Assembly (NCBI RefSeq): GCF_031127835.1
Contig: NZ_JARXHX010000022.1
Span: 1 to 64,000, forward strand
Direction: 5' to 3'
DNA from: Pelagicoccus sp. SDUM812002
GTDB lineage: Bacteria; Verrucomicrobiota; Verrucomicrobiia; Opitutales; Opitutaceae
Length of the DNA stretch: 64,000 bases
Part shown: in pieces, positions 38,893 through 50,356 of the stretch
Layout: each line of letters opens with the position of its first letter
How positions within the stretch are numbered: the first letter of the stretch is position 1
Program-made: the position numbers and the translations under genes
The notes under the pieces: generated by a model
The model's input: only the letters and a program-made list of their open reading frames with translations
Told to the model about the DNA's origin: nothing
Databases searched by the model: none

Positions 38893-39999
38893 TTACCGCT
38901 TTATCTCTCGGTATTTCGAGATCCTGTCGGGACGGTCAGTGTTTCGAGCCACGTCGCGGGCGGCTTGGGTTTCGAGCCCGGGCTTTTGCAGAAAACCGAG
39001 GTCTTCCAGCCACTGCAGGTAGCTGTCTTGCCACTTGCCGAAAGCAACCCCGTCGCGCCTGCTGATACCGGCGGTGGCGGGGGCTTGGTCTGGCTGCCCG
39101 CGGTCGCCGGGGTGTACGCCTCGGGCGTAAATGTGTAGTTCGCAATTGGGTACGCCGTCTTCCAGTAAAGCGGTGAAGTATTCAGTGGCCCAGATGGCGT
39201 GAATCCAATCGCCCCACCCAGGGGAGGCAAAGAATGCGGGTGGCGCGTCTCGGGGGATTTCGGCCGCACCACCGAATGCGAAAGGAGAGGGACCGGGGTA
39301 GACGAGACCGATGAAGTCGGGACGGGAGGAAATCGTGGCCAGCGCGTTATCGGGCGTTTTCTCCAATTGTTCGAAGGTGGGGTACTCGATGGCGGCTGCT
39401 GCAGCGAGTTCCGCTCCTGCGGAGAAGCCGACGAAGCCAATCCTATTTGTATCCAGATTCCAGTGTCCGGCGTGAGCGCGGACGAGCTTGATGGCTTGTT
39501 GGGCGTCGTGCACGCCGTCGGTCTTGGGTTCGTACCCGTCGGAGCGCAGACGGTTGCGCAGGATGACGGCGTTGATGCCGTTGGCGGTGAGAAACGGTAC
39601 GATACTGGCGCCTTCTCCGACTACGTTGAGATTGTTGTGTCCTCCGCCCGCGGCTAGGATGACGGCGGTGCCGGTATTCAGGGCTCCGTTGGCGGCGTGG
39701 AACTCGATGGAAGGGTTGTGGATATTGGCGACAAACCCGAGATGAGGGGGGGTGTAGCTACCGTAAGTCTCCGCCTCGTGGATACGGCTTTGGTCGAGGT
39801 GTGGAGAGTCGGGTGAATAGAGAGGGATGACAGTGCCTCCGGGCAGGATAGGAGTGGGAGCGTAGGGCTCGTCGGTTTGAGGACCGGGAGCGGGGACGCC
39901 GGTCGGTGGCGGTGGTTCGGGGACGGTAGAAGTCTGGGCGGTAGCGAAACAGGTTGAGACGAGCAGGATTAAAGTGGAGGCGAGGAGGCGAGTGTTCAT
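38893..39999 (-). CDS. Secreted alpha/beta hydrolase (BD-FAE/acetylxylan-esterase-like)
   Basis: 368 aa from the ATG at 39999, chosen for the signal peptide (MNTRLLASTLILLVSTCFATA). A proline-rich linker (about 25-50) precedes an alpha/beta hydrolase: GGTVIPLY, oxyanion-side AAGGGHNNLN, LRNRL, the nucleophile elbow G-F-S-A-G with S193, and YARGVHPGDRG near the C-terminus with the likely catalytic His. Such enzymes (BD-FAE, acetyl-xylan esterase) remove acyl groups from plant or algal polysaccharides. It may therefore be functionally linked to the glycan locus 8 kb away, which is inference. Confidence 0.88.
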   Translation of the reverse strand: MNTRLLASTLILLVSTCFATAQTSTVPEPPPPTGVPAPGPQTDEPYAPTPILPGGTVIPLYSPDSPHLDQSRIHEAETYGSYTPPHLGFVANIHNPSIEFHAANGALNTGTAVILAAGGGHNNLNVVGEGASIVPFLTANGINAVILRNRLRSDGYEPKTDGVHDAQQAIKLVRAHAGHWNLDTNRIGFVGFSAGAELAAAAAIEYPTFEQLEKTPDNALATISSRPDFIGLVYPGPSPFAFGGAAEIPRDAPPAFFASPGWGDWIHAIWATEYFTALLEDGVPNCELHIYARGVHPGDRGQPDQAPATAGISRRDGVAFGKWQDSYLQWLEDLGFLQKPGLETQAARDVARNTDRPDRISKYREIKR

Positions 40000-40162
40000 G
40001 GGCTTGGCTGGGGTTTGAGTTCTAACCTTCAGGGTAGCTTGAAGCGAGGGTACGGAAGGGTCCATGCTGTTTCTTGGGATTGGCACTCTCGCAGTTGCAC
40101 CCCTTGTCGAAGTAGGAGCTCCCTCATGAGGTTGGATCGTAGAACGAGGTTATCGCGTCGAC

Positions 40163-40672
40163 TCAGTCACCTTTGAATGATTTCAGATAGGCGAGTGTTT
40201 TGGCGGCTGTATCTCCTCCTTTTTCGGCGTGGGAGATGAGGTGAATGCCGTGGGGACCGGACGTATCGAATAAATGAGGATCGGTTTCGAGGACGGCCTT
40301 GATTATCCCGAGTTTGCCGAGCATAGCGGCTGCGAAAAGATCGAAGCGGGCTCCGTTATCGAGGAGGAATAGGGCGATATCGCGTCGTCCCATGTGGGCT
40401 GCTCCACCGAGGGCCGTTTCGAAATCGCCGCCTCCCCAGTCCCAAGTTGCGTTTATGAGGGAGGGTTGCGCTTCCAGCAAGCTGCGAGTTTCGTCGAGGT
40501 CCTTGTGGGCGGCTGCGACAAAAGCTTTGATACTTGCGGGATCGAGAGGGGGCGGCCTTTTGGGTATCGGCGGAAGAGGGTCGAGCTTCGTATCGTTCCC
40601 GTGTAGAGAAAGTGTGAATACGAAAGCGCCGAGGGTGGCGGTTTTAGCGAGGAATTGGCGGCGTGAGTTCAT
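40163..40672 (-). CDS. Ankyrin-repeat protein with Tat-like leader
   Basis: 169 aa from the ATG at 40672. The N-terminus MNSRRQFLAKTATLGAFVF has the twin-arginine motif (S-R-R-x-F-L-x-K), predicting export by the Tat system. Ankyrin-like repeats follow: WDWGGGDFETALGGAAHMGRRDIALFLLDNGARFD and LFAAAMLGKLGIIKAVLETDP. These fit protein-protein interaction. Similar Tat-leader ankyrin proteins occur widely in Planctomycetes-Verrucomicrobia; no activity is known. The start is 8 bp from the VOC gene stop, so translation is likely coupled. Confidence 0.82.
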   Translation of the reverse strand: MNSRRQFLAKTATLGAFVFTLSLHGNDTKLDPLPPIPKRPPPLDPASIKAFVAAAHKDLDETRSLLEAQPSLINATWDWGGGDFETALGGAAHMGRRDIALFLLDNGARFDLFAAAMLGKLGIIKAVLETDPHLFDTSGPHGIHLISHAEKGGDTAAKTLAYLKSFKGD

Positions 40673-40680
40673 AGTTGGTT

Positions 40681-41073
40681 TTAGTCTTTGAGAGGGCGTT
40701 CGCACATCAGGGCGAAAAGGTTGTTGTCGCAGTCACGAAGGAAGGAGCTCCAAAGTTCGTGGTCGGGCATTTCGGCGGTTATCGCGGGCGGATGTTCTTC
40801 GATGCCTCCGCGGTCGAGGATCACAGAATGGACTGACTCTAGGTCTTCCACTCGATAGTAGAGTAGGGACGGTGGGTGGTCGAGTTCTGCAGAAGAGGGC
40901 TGGGTGATCATCAAGCGGGTGCCTCCGATGTCGAAGAAGGATAGGTTGGGACCAGCGTCGAAGAGGTGTTTGAGCCCGACCACATCCTTGTAGAACGCGG
41001 CGAGTTTGGGGACATCTTGACTGCAAATTGCGATTTGTAGGAGAGAGTTGGGGGCGAGTTGGGGAGCGTTCAT
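40681..41073 (-). CDS. VOC-superfamily (glyoxalase/dioxygenase fold) protein
   Basis: A 130-aa single-module VOC protein. Typical elements: LLQIAICSQDVPKLAAFYKDVVGLKHL, LSFFDIGGTRLMI, LLYYRVEDLESVHSVILDRGG and LWSSFLRDCDNNLFALM. Such proteins bind a metal and catalyse isomerisation or C-C cleavage, or act as resistance binders. The role here is unknown. It precedes the ankyrin gene with 8 bp between, and follows the AraC-type regulator gene by about 54 bp, all leftward. Confidence 0.9.
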   Translation of the reverse strand: MNAPQLAPNSLLQIAICSQDVPKLAAFYKDVVGLKHLFDAGPNLSFFDIGGTRLMITQPSSAELDHPPSLLYYRVEDLESVHSVILDRGGIEEHPPAITAEMPDHELWSSFLRDCDNNLFALMCERPLKD

Positions 41074-41127
41074 AATCGTGGATGATATGCTATCTGATTG
41101 ATGCCCGTTCGCGCCTCCGGTTTCTTG

Positions 41128-41970
41128 CTAAAGCGTTTTGGAAGGCGGGTGTCCGAAGTGACGTCGATAGGCGGCATGGAAGGAGCTATAGCTTTCGTAT
41201 CCAACTTCCAATGCTACTTGGGTTGCGGTTGTCGCTCCTGTGGCAAGGAGTCGGCGCGCGTGGCGGAGTCGGCGCGACTCGGTGTATTGGCGAGGGCTTT
41301 GGCCGAAGGCAGCTTTGAAGCTGCGTTGAAAGTGGAAGGGCGAAAGGGAGGAGGCTTTCGCGGCGTCTTCCAGGGACGGGGCTTGCAGGGCTGTGGCGTG
41401 CAGGTAGTCGCGTCCGCGGCAGAGACGGCGGTAGAGTTCGTCGCGAGTTGCTCGGTTCGCGGCGGGCAGGCTTTGGGCTCGCTGGAGGTGCTCTTTTTGG
41501 CTGAACAATAGTGTACCGAGCAGGTCTTGTAGCTGCTCTTCGAGCCAATCAGTCGGGGCTGTTCGGCCGCGGCAGGCATTGTCGATCCGCATCAGGCGCG
41601 ACTTGATCTGTCCGTTGTCGGGCGAGACCGTTTGGAGGAAGTTGACGGCGGAGCCTGTTTCTTCGGGCGCGTCGAGTAGGGATGTGTCTGGTTCGCTGAA
41701 TACGCGGTTCAAGGACTCGGCCCAGCCGCTCGGGAAGAAGATGACGGTGGAACGGATGAGTGTCTTGGAGTCGAACTCGATGGTGTAGGGCTCTTGGTCG
41801 TTGAGCACCAGCCAGCTCTCTTCATCGACGGCGAAAGAGCCGTTAGTGGTGCGGTAACGCGCGGTGCCGCCCGCAAAGCTTTTGACTGAAAGCGGCATCG
41901 TTGCCGAAGCGAAGTAACGGAAGCCCCCGCCGCACAGAACGCTTTGCGATTGGAGGCACGGAGCAGGCAT
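41128..41970 (-). CDS. AraC-family transcriptional regulator
   Basis: 280 aa from the ATG at 41970. The frame extends upstream to 42093 but only through a TTG that overlaps a terminator tail, so I prefer the internal start. The N-terminal cupin-like domain (YRTTNGSFAVDEESWLVLNDQEPY) is followed by two helix-turn-helix motifs typical of AraC: SLEDAAKASSLSPFHFQRSFKAAFGQSPRQY and ATQVALEVGYESYSSFHAAYRRHFGHPP. It probably controls the adjoining VOC-ankyrin genes; the ligand is unknown. Confidence 0.9.
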   Translation of the reverse strand: MPAPCLQSQSVLCGGGFRYFASATMPLSVKSFAGGTARYRTTNGSFAVDEESWLVLNDQEPYTIEFDSKTLIRSTVIFFPSGWAESLNRVFSEPDTSLLDAPEETGSAVNFLQTVSPDNGQIKSRLMRIDNACRGRTAPTDWLEEQLQDLLGTLLFSQKEHLQRAQSLPAANRATRDELYRRLCRGRDYLHATALQAPSLEDAAKASSLSPFHFQRSFKAAFGQSPRQYTESRRLRHARRLLATGATTATQVALEVGYESYSSFHAAYRRHFGHPPSKTL

Positions 41971-42095
41971 AGGAAACGGTGTACGGAGTTCGCAAGAGTG
42001 GAATAGCCTACCAGTGCGATGTCTGAGGTAGACCGACTGACAAGGAGGAGGCAAGGGGCGATACTTGCAACGGTCAAAGTAGTGCGCGCACAAAA

Positions 42096-42122
42096 AGAGC
42101 GACCCTCTTGAGGGGTCGCTCT
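42096..42122 (-). terminator. Rho-independent terminator, leftward
   Basis: AGAGCGACCC and GGGTCGCTCT (42096-42105 and 42113-42122) form a 10-bp stem with a 7-base loop. Read on the - strand, the stem is followed by five T (complement of 42092-42096). It would end transcripts from the CsbD / small-protein pair 230 bp upstream, just before the AraC gene. Confidence 0.75.
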
Positions 42123-42348
42123 CTTCGATACATTGGCCTTATCTCGATCGGATTTCCTGTGTTTGCTTGATTTGGACGGCGCTGCGGTTTGCTGGCCGTG
42201 CTTTACGTATATTGGTTAGCCGATGATTTTAGCCGTTCAGTCGGTTCGAATCGATTTTCTTTTAAGTGTGGTCTTATATAATGATATTCTTTTTAGAATT
42301 CGATTTCTACCGCACTAAAGTGATTTCAAAACGAGTAGCTGGCATAGA

Positions 42349-42600
42349 TTAGGGCCGGTCGGATACCGGGTGCTTGGGCGCGATGGTTTCCTTCACGCTC
42401 GAACTCCGTAGTTGGCTTGCGGGTACGCTTTTAAGATTTCTCTCAGTCGGAGAAGTGGCTGTCTTGCTCTTTCCCTCAGGGAATCTATCGAGCGGAACCG
42501 TCGCTACTCGCTTGGCTCTATCTTCAGATACTCCCCTATCTCGAAGGGAGTCGTAGCGTGCCTTATCATAAATGGCTTTATCTATTTTATCGCTGCTCAT
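42349..42600 (-). CDS. Small basic protein, YDK.RYDSLRDRG motif (DUF7218-like)
   Basis: An 83-aa charged protein. Its N-terminal YDKARYDSLRDRGVSEDRAKRVATVP matches a short motif 'y..Lr..G.skekAaria' known from small plasmid/stress proteins (DUF7218, Rho-N-like). The C-terminus is Ser/Lys-rich and probably disordered. No signal peptide is present. It starts 41 bp after the CsbD-like stop, hence likely the same transcript, and may share its stress induction. Confidence 0.6.
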   Translation of the reverse strand: MSSDKIDKAIYDKARYDSLRDRGVSEDRAKRVATVPLDRFPEGKSKTATSPTERNLKSVPASQLRSSSVKETIAPKHPVSDRP

Positions 42601-42641
42601 TTTTTTGGGGGCTTAGGTTGCGAGTGCAGGATATCGGCTCG

Positions 42642-42821
42642 CTACTTGCCGACAGCGTCCTTCGCCTCGCCGCGAGTCTTCTGGGCTTCGCCTTTTACCT
42701 TGTCGGTTTTACCTTCGCGCTTGAGGTCCTTGTTGTCGGTTGCATCGCCAGCTGCGTCTTTAACTTCGCCTTTGGCTTTTTGTAGTGAACCTTCTGTTTT
42801 GTCTCTGTTTCCTGATTTCAT
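42642..42821 (-). CDS. CsbD-family stress protein
   Basis: A 59-aa, very charged protein from ATG at 42819-42821 to a TAG at 42642-42644, short enough to be missed by usual length cut-offs. It reads MKSGNRDKTEGSLQKAKGEV, then KDAAGDATDNKDLK, REGKTDKVKGEAQKTRGEA and KDAVGK. The 'eG..qkaKGevk...G..tdd..l..eGk.dk..G' pattern is the CsbD (YjbJ) signature. CsbD proteins are abundant general-stress (sigma-B or RpoS type) proteins of unknown mechanism. It heads a two-gene leftward unit with the DUF7218-like gene. Confidence 0.88.
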   Translation of the reverse strand: MKSGNRDKTEGSLQKAKGEVKDAAGDATDNKDLKREGKTDKVKGEAQKTRGEAKDAVGK

Positions 42822-43062
42822 ATTTTTACTGGGTGTTGGGTTTTTGGATTCTAGCCCAAAGTTGTTGAGCCTTGTTGAATTATTAGAAGGGTTCGCATGG
42901 CTTGTGCCAAGCGCTCTATTCTTCCTTCAATCTCTTTGCAAGTGATAGACTGGGAGAGGTTTACGATTTTCTAGATTCGATCGGACTTTTTACGCGAAAC
43001 AGAGTCTTCACGGCGAATTGCATTGTGATACCAGCGGATTGCAGCGCTTTGCATTGGGCACG

Positions 43063-43089
43063 AAAAAGGGCAGCCGGCGAGGGCTGCCC
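43063..43089 (-). terminator. Rho-independent terminator of isocitrate dehydrogenase gene
   Basis: GGGCAGCC / GGCTGCCC (43068-43075 and 43082-43089) with a 6-base loop; on the - strand it is followed by TTTTT (complement of 43063-43067). It lies 58 bp after the icd stop and correctly oriented. Confidence 0.9.
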
Positions 43090-43146
43090 TGGGGGAGATT
43101 CGGTTGTAGAGATCGCGTGACAGGCACGCTTCTACATTGGTTCTAT

Positions 43147-45441
<2,295 letters not shown>

Positions 45442-45593
45442 CTAGCGGATGGGTCAACAAGATAGGCGTGAAAGCAGGCACAAGGCCAAGATGGGCTCGT
45501 TAATTGCATGCTCGCATTGGTGAGGAAGTTGCGTAATTTCGAGCTGCCTCTTCTTCCTTTTGTCTTTTCCGACTCTCTCATCTCCGCGGAACT

Positions 45594-47810
45594 ATGCCTG
45601 ATTCCGACGAATCCTCACTATCCCCACCTTCCACTCGAAGTTCCTTCTTCGCCGAACTTCGTCGGCGCAAGGTGTTTCGCGTGGCGGCGGCTTATGTCGT
45701 GGTGGCGTGGATCATCATCCAAGTGGCGGCGGCGACCTTTCCCGGTTTCGAAATTCCCATGTGGGCGTTTCGCTTTGTCGTGCTTATGCTGATACTGGGA
45801 TTTCCGGTGGCCTTGATTTTGGCGTGGGCCTTCGAGCTGACGCCCGACGGGATCAAGTTGACGAAGAATGTGAGCGAGGAGCAGAAGGCGGTGACCTCGC
45901 AGGGGAAGCGGAATTGGCTGTCGTATGGGTTTGCCGCAGCTTTGCCTGCGGTGATCTTTGGGTCGCTGGCGCTGTATTTCTACTTCACTCGCGAAGCTTC
46001 TACGGCTCCCCATCTCGACAAGTCCATCGCCGTGCTTCCCTTCGAGAATCGTAGCGCCAGCGAGGACGACGCCTATTTTACCGACGGCATTCACGACGAC
46101 CTGCTCACCCAAATCTCCCGTATCCGCGAAATCAAGACGATTTCCCGCACCTCCGTCATGGCCTATCGCGATACGTCGAAAAACATGCGCGAGATCGGGG
46201 CAGAACTCGGCGTGGCCACGATCCTCGAAGGTGGGGTTCAGCGAGCGGGCGACCAGATCCGCATCAACGTGCAGCTCATCGACGCCGCGACTGATGCCCA
46301 CCTCTGGGCCGAGACCTACACCCGCGAGATGACGGTAGGTAACATCTTTGCTATCCAAAGCGAAATTGCCACGGCGATCGCCGGCGAGCTCAAGGCCGTA
46401 CTCAGTCCAGAGGAACAGCAACAGCTACAGAAGTTGCCCACCCAAAACCTCGCCGCGCTTCAGCTCGCCTTCAAGGCCTCTGCCGTGGAACAAACGGCAG
46501 AAGGAGCCCGAGAAGCGATCAAATACCTGAAGCAAGCCATCGAACTCGACCCGGACTTTGCCTTGGCGCATGGATCCCTCTCTGGGGCATATTTGTACCA
46601 GATCTGGTCCGAGGGGCTGCCTGTTGACGAGCAATTGATCAAGGCGGAACCGCATATTCGGCGGGCGCTGGAGTTGGACCCCACAGACAGCCACATCCAA
46701 GTGGCCTGGGCCAGCTACAACATTCGCAAGGGTGACAACGCCGCCGCCCAAGCCGCCCTTGAGCGGGCGATCGAACTCAACCCCAACGACGCGCAAGCTT
46801 ATGCGCTGGGCGCGTGGTTCCAGCTTTGGACGATGAGAAACCCTGCGGCCTCTGTGGAACTAGGTCGGAAAGCCGTGGAGTTAGACCCGGTCAGCTCGCA
46901 ACCTAAGCAGGGTCTGGCGGAGGCGCTCATGGTTGCCGGTGATTTCGATGAGTCGGAGGAGCTGCTGAGGGAGCTCATGATTGAGGAGCCCCGGAATTTT
47001 GATTTCTTCCGCACCTTTGGCAATCTGCAACGGGAGGCCTTCAATCTTTATGACGAAGCGATCGAAGCTTATCGCAAGGCCCTGTCGCTGGACCCTGAAA
47101 ACCAGTATGTCTCGATGCACCTGGCTTCAGCCTACCAGGCTCTCGGCGATCGTGACCAGACCGCGTTCTGGTGGAACTATGCCCTCGAGCAGGCCCCGGA
47201 TTCGGGCAACGCCACCTACGTTCGCGGAATGCTTCATTTGGTGGAGGACGAGGATGAAGCGGCTTTGGCCACTCTCCGTGAGGTGGAAGAAGGCAACCCC
47301 TATTTCTCGGCCGCCCTTTCCAATATTGTCTCCACAGAGCTAAGGTTGGGTCGTCCCGGCAAGGCGTTGGAGTATCTTCTGGAGAAGCGTCCCGCGCTCA
47401 ACGAGCCGGGAATGGAATTGAGTCAGGATAATATGGTTTTGGCTGCCCAGCTTGCCAGGGCGCAACTGCAATCGAATCAACAGACGCAGGCGACCGCGTT
47501 GGTGGACCGCATCGCTGCTACGGCGCCGAAACTCGTTCGCATGGGAACCTTCGGCTTTTTAGCTAACGACGCCGATCTTTACGCGGCAGCCGGCGATTAC
47601 GATCGGGCCCTCGCCGCGCTGCGCGAGCTGATAGTGGATGCGGGCGGCTGTTCGAGCGAATTCGCGAAGGGTTCCGAATGGGACCCATTGCGCGACGATC
47701 CAGAATTCCAGGAGTTGATGGCGATCAACGACGTGCGACTACAGGAGCAGCGCGCCAACCTCGCCCGCATGGAAGCCAACGGCGAGCTGGCGCCCATCCC
47801 GGAGCTGTGA
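45594..47810 (+). CDS. Membrane FlgO/TolB-like TPR protein, array copy 1
   Basis: A 738-aa protein, first of four tandem paralogues. The signature N-terminus FFAELRRRKVFRVAAAYVVV leads into three predicted membrane helices (about 28-50, 58-80 and 110-130). A FlgO/TolB-like domain follows: DKSIAVLPFENRSASEDDAYF, HDDLLTQISRIREIKTISRT, LGVATILEGGVQRAGDQIRI and DAHLWAETYTREM (about 145-270). After that come about ten tetratricopeptide repeats with the usual DPDFALAHG, ELNPNDAQAYA and LDPENQYVSMH pattern. It ends RANLARMEANGELAPIPEL. The family has no established activity; TPRs suggest protein scaffolding at the inner membrane. The start ATG follows 218 bp of divergent spacer with icd. Confidence 0.85.
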   Translation: MPDSDESSLSPPSTRSSFFAELRRRKVFRVAAAYVVVAWIIIQVAAATFPGFEIPMWAFRFVVLMLILGFPVALILAWAFELTPDGIKLTKNVSEEQKAVTSQGKRNWLSYGFAAALPAVIFGSLALYFYFTREASTAPHLDKSIAVLPFENRSASEDDAYFTDGIHDDLLTQISRIREIKTISRTSVMAYRDTSKNMREIGAELGVATILEGGVQRAGDQIRINVQLIDAATDAHLWAETYTREMTVGNIFAIQSEIATAIAGELKAVLSPEEQQQLQKLPTQNLAALQLAFKASAVEQTAEGAREAIKYLKQAIELDPDFALAHGSLSGAYLYQIWSEGLPVDEQLIKAEPHIRRALELDPTDSHIQVAWASYNIRKGDNAAAQAALERAIELNPNDAQAYALGAWFQLWTMRNPAASVELGRKAVELDPVSSQPKQGLAEALMVAGDFDESEELLRELMIEEPRNFDFFRTFGNLQREAFNLYDEAIEAYRKALSLDPENQYVSMHLASAYQALGDRDQTAFWWNYALEQAPDSGNATYVRGMLHLVEDEDEAALATLREVEEGNPYFSAALSNIVSTELRLGRPGKALEYLLEKRPALNEPGMELSQDNMVLAAQLARAQLQSNQQTQATALVDRIAATAPKLVRMGTFGFLANDADLYAAAGDYDRALAALRELIVDAGGCSSEFAKGSEWDPLRDDPEFQELMAINDVRLQEQRANLARMEANGELAPIPEL

Positions 47811-47826
47811 GTTGGGCGAATTTTAA

Positions 47827-47930
47827 ACCGCGGATGGACGCAGATGAACACAGATATCTTTGCGAGTGGCTTGAATGCCATCGTGTCCTCATTGATTCCC
47901 GATCCGTGTCTATCAGTGTCCATCCGTGGT
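47827..47930. repeat. Dispersed inverted repeat in TPR array, copy 1 (GGATGGAC type)
   Basis: Left arm 47827-47855 and right arm 47902-47930 are imperfect reverse complements (29 nt each, about 23 of 29 pair). They frame a core GCGAGTGGCTTGAATGCCAT that recurs almost exactly at 52680. The right arm reads ATCCGTGTCTATCAGTGTCC and ends 10 bp before the ATG of the second TPR gene. The 'CCGCGGATG..ACACAGAT' style belongs to a dispersed repeat family common in Planctomycetes, Verrucomicrobia and other environmental bacteria. Confidence 0.75.
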
Positions 47931-47940
47931 TCCAAACAAC

Positions 47941-50190
47941 ATGACCGACTCACCACAGCCTGAATCCAATAAACCCGAAACGAAGCCCTCCTTCTTCGCC
48001 GAGCTGAAGCGGCGCAAGGTGTTTCGCGTGGCGGCTACTTATATCGTGGTGGCTTGGATCATCATCCAAGTCGCGGCGGCGACCTTTCCGGGCTTCGAGA
48101 TTCCCATGTGGGCGTTTCGCTTTGTAGTGTTGATGCTGTTACTGGGGTTTCCCGTGGCGGTCATTCTGGCTTGGGCCTTCGAACTTACGCCGGATGGGGT
48201 GAAGCTCACCAAGAACGTGAGCGAAGAGGCGAAGGCAGAAACCTCCCAGTCGAAACGCAACTGGCTCTCGCTCGGTTTCGCAGCGGCTCTACCTGCGGTG
48301 ATCTTTGGTTCTCTGGCGCTGTATTTCTACATCACTCGCGAAGCTTCTACGGCTGTCGATCCCGCATCTGAGGCACTGGACAAGTCTATCGCGGTGCTTC
48401 CTTTCGACAACCGCAGCAATCTAGACGAAGACCAGTTCTTCACTGATGGGATCCACGATGACTTGCTGACGCAGATTTCGCGTATCCACGATATTAAGAC
48501 AATCTCGCGCACGTCCGTCATGACATATAAGGACACGACGAAAAACATGAAGCAGATCGGCGAGGAACTCGGAGTGGCGACTTTGCTCGAAGGCGGCGTT
48601 CAGCGCGCGGGCGACCGCGTGCGCATAAACATGCAGCTCATCGACGCCCAGACCGACGCGCATCTTTGGGCGGAGACCTACACGCGCGAGCTGACGGCGG
48701 AGAACATTTTCGAGATCCAGAGCGAGATCGCCGCGGCCATTGCCGACGAGTTGAAGGCCATACTGTCTGACGAGGAACAACAGCGTCTCAAGGACCTGCC
48801 TACAGACAATCTGGAAGCGTTGGAGTCATACTTCAAGGGACTGGCTAGTGACTACTCAGCCGATGGCTTGAGGGAATCTATCGCGCATTTCAAAAAGGCG
48901 ACCGAGCTGGATCCCGATTTCGCCTTGGCCCACGCAAGGCTGGCGCATGTCTATCAATCGCAAATCTGGTACAGCGGACTGGCAGCGTCGGAGCAGATAG
49001 CGAAGAGCATGCCGCATCTTGATCGGGCTTTGGAGCTGGACCCCGGTCTCTCGGATGCATGGGTGGTCAAGGGCTTGATTTATCGCGAGCTCGGGGAATA
49101 CGAAGAGGCGGAGACTGCCTACCAAAAGGCCATCGAACTGAATCCCAACAGCGACGGCGCCTATACCAACTACTCTTTATATTTGTTTTATAACAAGGAC
49201 GAGGTAGAGCTTGCTCTTGAAATGGTGGATCGAGCGATTGTCCTCAATCCGGAAGATCCCAATCTGTTTATCCACAAGGCTGAAATCCTCGAACAAATGG
49301 GTCGCGATGGCGAGGCTCTGAAAATCTGGGATTCCCTCAATCGGCGATACCCAAACGACTCGAATGTGCAAATGCAAGTGGCTGGGAATCTGGCGGCATC
49401 TGAGGCTGATTTTGACCTAGTTATTAAATCGTTGAGGAGAGCGCACTTTCTTGATCCGGAAAACCTGAATGCCGTGAATTTCATTATGAGTAGCTACAAT
49501 ATTCTTGGCAGCGAAGCCAAGGTACGGTTTTGGCTCGAACGTGGTATTGCACTGTATCCGAATTCGGATTACCGATACCTTTACGAAATCTTCCTTTTGA
49601 TTCGGGATGGTGATTTGGAGAAGGCTCACCAGCGATGGTTGACGGAGTTTGCAAAGGGATATGTCGGTGGAGGGTCTTGGCGTGTGTACCTTATGAGTTA
49701 TCAGGCGTCGGCGGATTTTAGCGCAGGTCATCCCGAGCGAGTGCTGCAGCGGTACCGTCTAGTGACGCCGCGTTATTTTGAAAGGGATTTCGAATTTCCT
49801 TTAATCGCGTACTCTGATAGTTTCGAGAATCTCGAATCGATTGTTTTTATCGCCAAGGCACTTGAACTTAGCGGCGAAACAGAGCGTGGCAGGGCATTGC
49901 TCGATCGCGCGGTGCGTTATGCAGAAACCCATTTCGCCGACGAGAATGTCACTCCCCTCGCCAAAGCGTTTCAGGGAAGATACGACGAAGTGGTGACATG
50001 GCTGACTCCTCGTTATAAGGACAAGGTGGGAGGTGAAAGAAAATTCGAAGGCATGCCTTGGGAGCCGATCTTGGACAAGGAACCCCTTGCCGGATACAAC
50101 GCTCGTCATGCCGCGTGGAGCAAGGAGATACTAGAGCGCATCGCTACAATGGAAGCCAATGGCGAACTCGCTCCGTTGCCAGAGCGGTAG
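47941..50190 (+). CDS. Membrane FlgO/TolB-like TPR protein, array copy 2
   Basis: 749 aa from the ATG at 47941 (an in-frame ATG five codons upstream lies in the repeat and was not chosen). Its first 240 residues nearly match copy 1 (FFAELKRRKVFRVAATYIVVAW, ELTPDGVKLTKNVSEEAK, DKSIAVLPFDNRSNLDEDQFFTDGIHDDLLTQ). The TPR half diverges much more. It ends RIATMEANGELAPLPER, a variant of the copy 1 terminus. The high N-terminal identity with divergent repeats suggests gene conversion or strong selection on the membrane/FlgO part. Function unknown. Confidence 0.85.
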   Translation: MTDSPQPESNKPETKPSFFAELKRRKVFRVAATYIVVAWIIIQVAAATFPGFEIPMWAFRFVVLMLLLGFPVAVILAWAFELTPDGVKLTKNVSEEAKAETSQSKRNWLSLGFAAALPAVIFGSLALYFYITREASTAVDPASEALDKSIAVLPFDNRSNLDEDQFFTDGIHDDLLTQISRIHDIKTISRTSVMTYKDTTKNMKQIGEELGVATLLEGGVQRAGDRVRINMQLIDAQTDAHLWAETYTRELTAENIFEIQSEIAAAIADELKAILSDEEQQRLKDLPTDNLEALESYFKGLASDYSADGLRESIAHFKKATELDPDFALAHARLAHVYQSQIWYSGLAASEQIAKSMPHLDRALELDPGLSDAWVVKGLIYRELGEYEEAETAYQKAIELNPNSDGAYTNYSLYLFYNKDEVELALEMVDRAIVLNPEDPNLFIHKAEILEQMGRDGEALKIWDSLNRRYPNDSNVQMQVAGNLAASEADFDLVIKSLRRAHFLDPENLNAVNFIMSSYNILGSEAKVRFWLERGIALYPNSDYRYLYEIFLLIRDGDLEKAHQRWLTEFAKGYVGGGSWRVYLMSYQASADFSAGHPERVLQRYRLVTPRYFERDFEFPLIAYSDSFENLESIVFIAKALELSGETERGRALLDRAVRYAETHFADENVTPLAKAFQGRYDEVVTWLTPRYKDKVGGERKFEGMPWEPILDKEPLAGYNARHAAWSKEILERIATMEANGELAPLPER

Positions 50191-50216
50191 GAAAGCTGAG
50201 TGTAGAAGACCTTCAT

Positions 50217-50344
50217 CCACTAATCACTCGAATCTTCACCAATTAAATTAGAGAATAGAAATCAAGATCCCAATTCTAACTAATCTAACCAGTCAATGGT
50301 CCATTTTGCGACGATAGCTTTCATGCAAATTAGTGTGATTAGTG
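50217..50344. repeat. Dispersed inverted repeat in TPR array (CACTAATCAC type)
   Basis: Left arm CCACTAATCACTCGAATCTT (from 50217) and right arm AATTAGTGTGATTAGTG (50328-50344) are reverse complements over the ACTAATCAC part. The right arm ends 12 bp before the ATG of the third TPR gene. It is a different repeat type from the one at 47827, but placed identically between paralogues. The 'CCACTAATC..ACGAAT' style is likewise a known dispersed environmental-bacterial repeat. Confidence 0.65.
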
Positions 50345-50356
50345 AATAAATTTCCA

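Noticed and set aside
42412-42945. 177-codon + frame upstream of the icd gene
   Set aside because: It runs antisense through the CsbD and DUF7218-like genes and has no recognisable composition.
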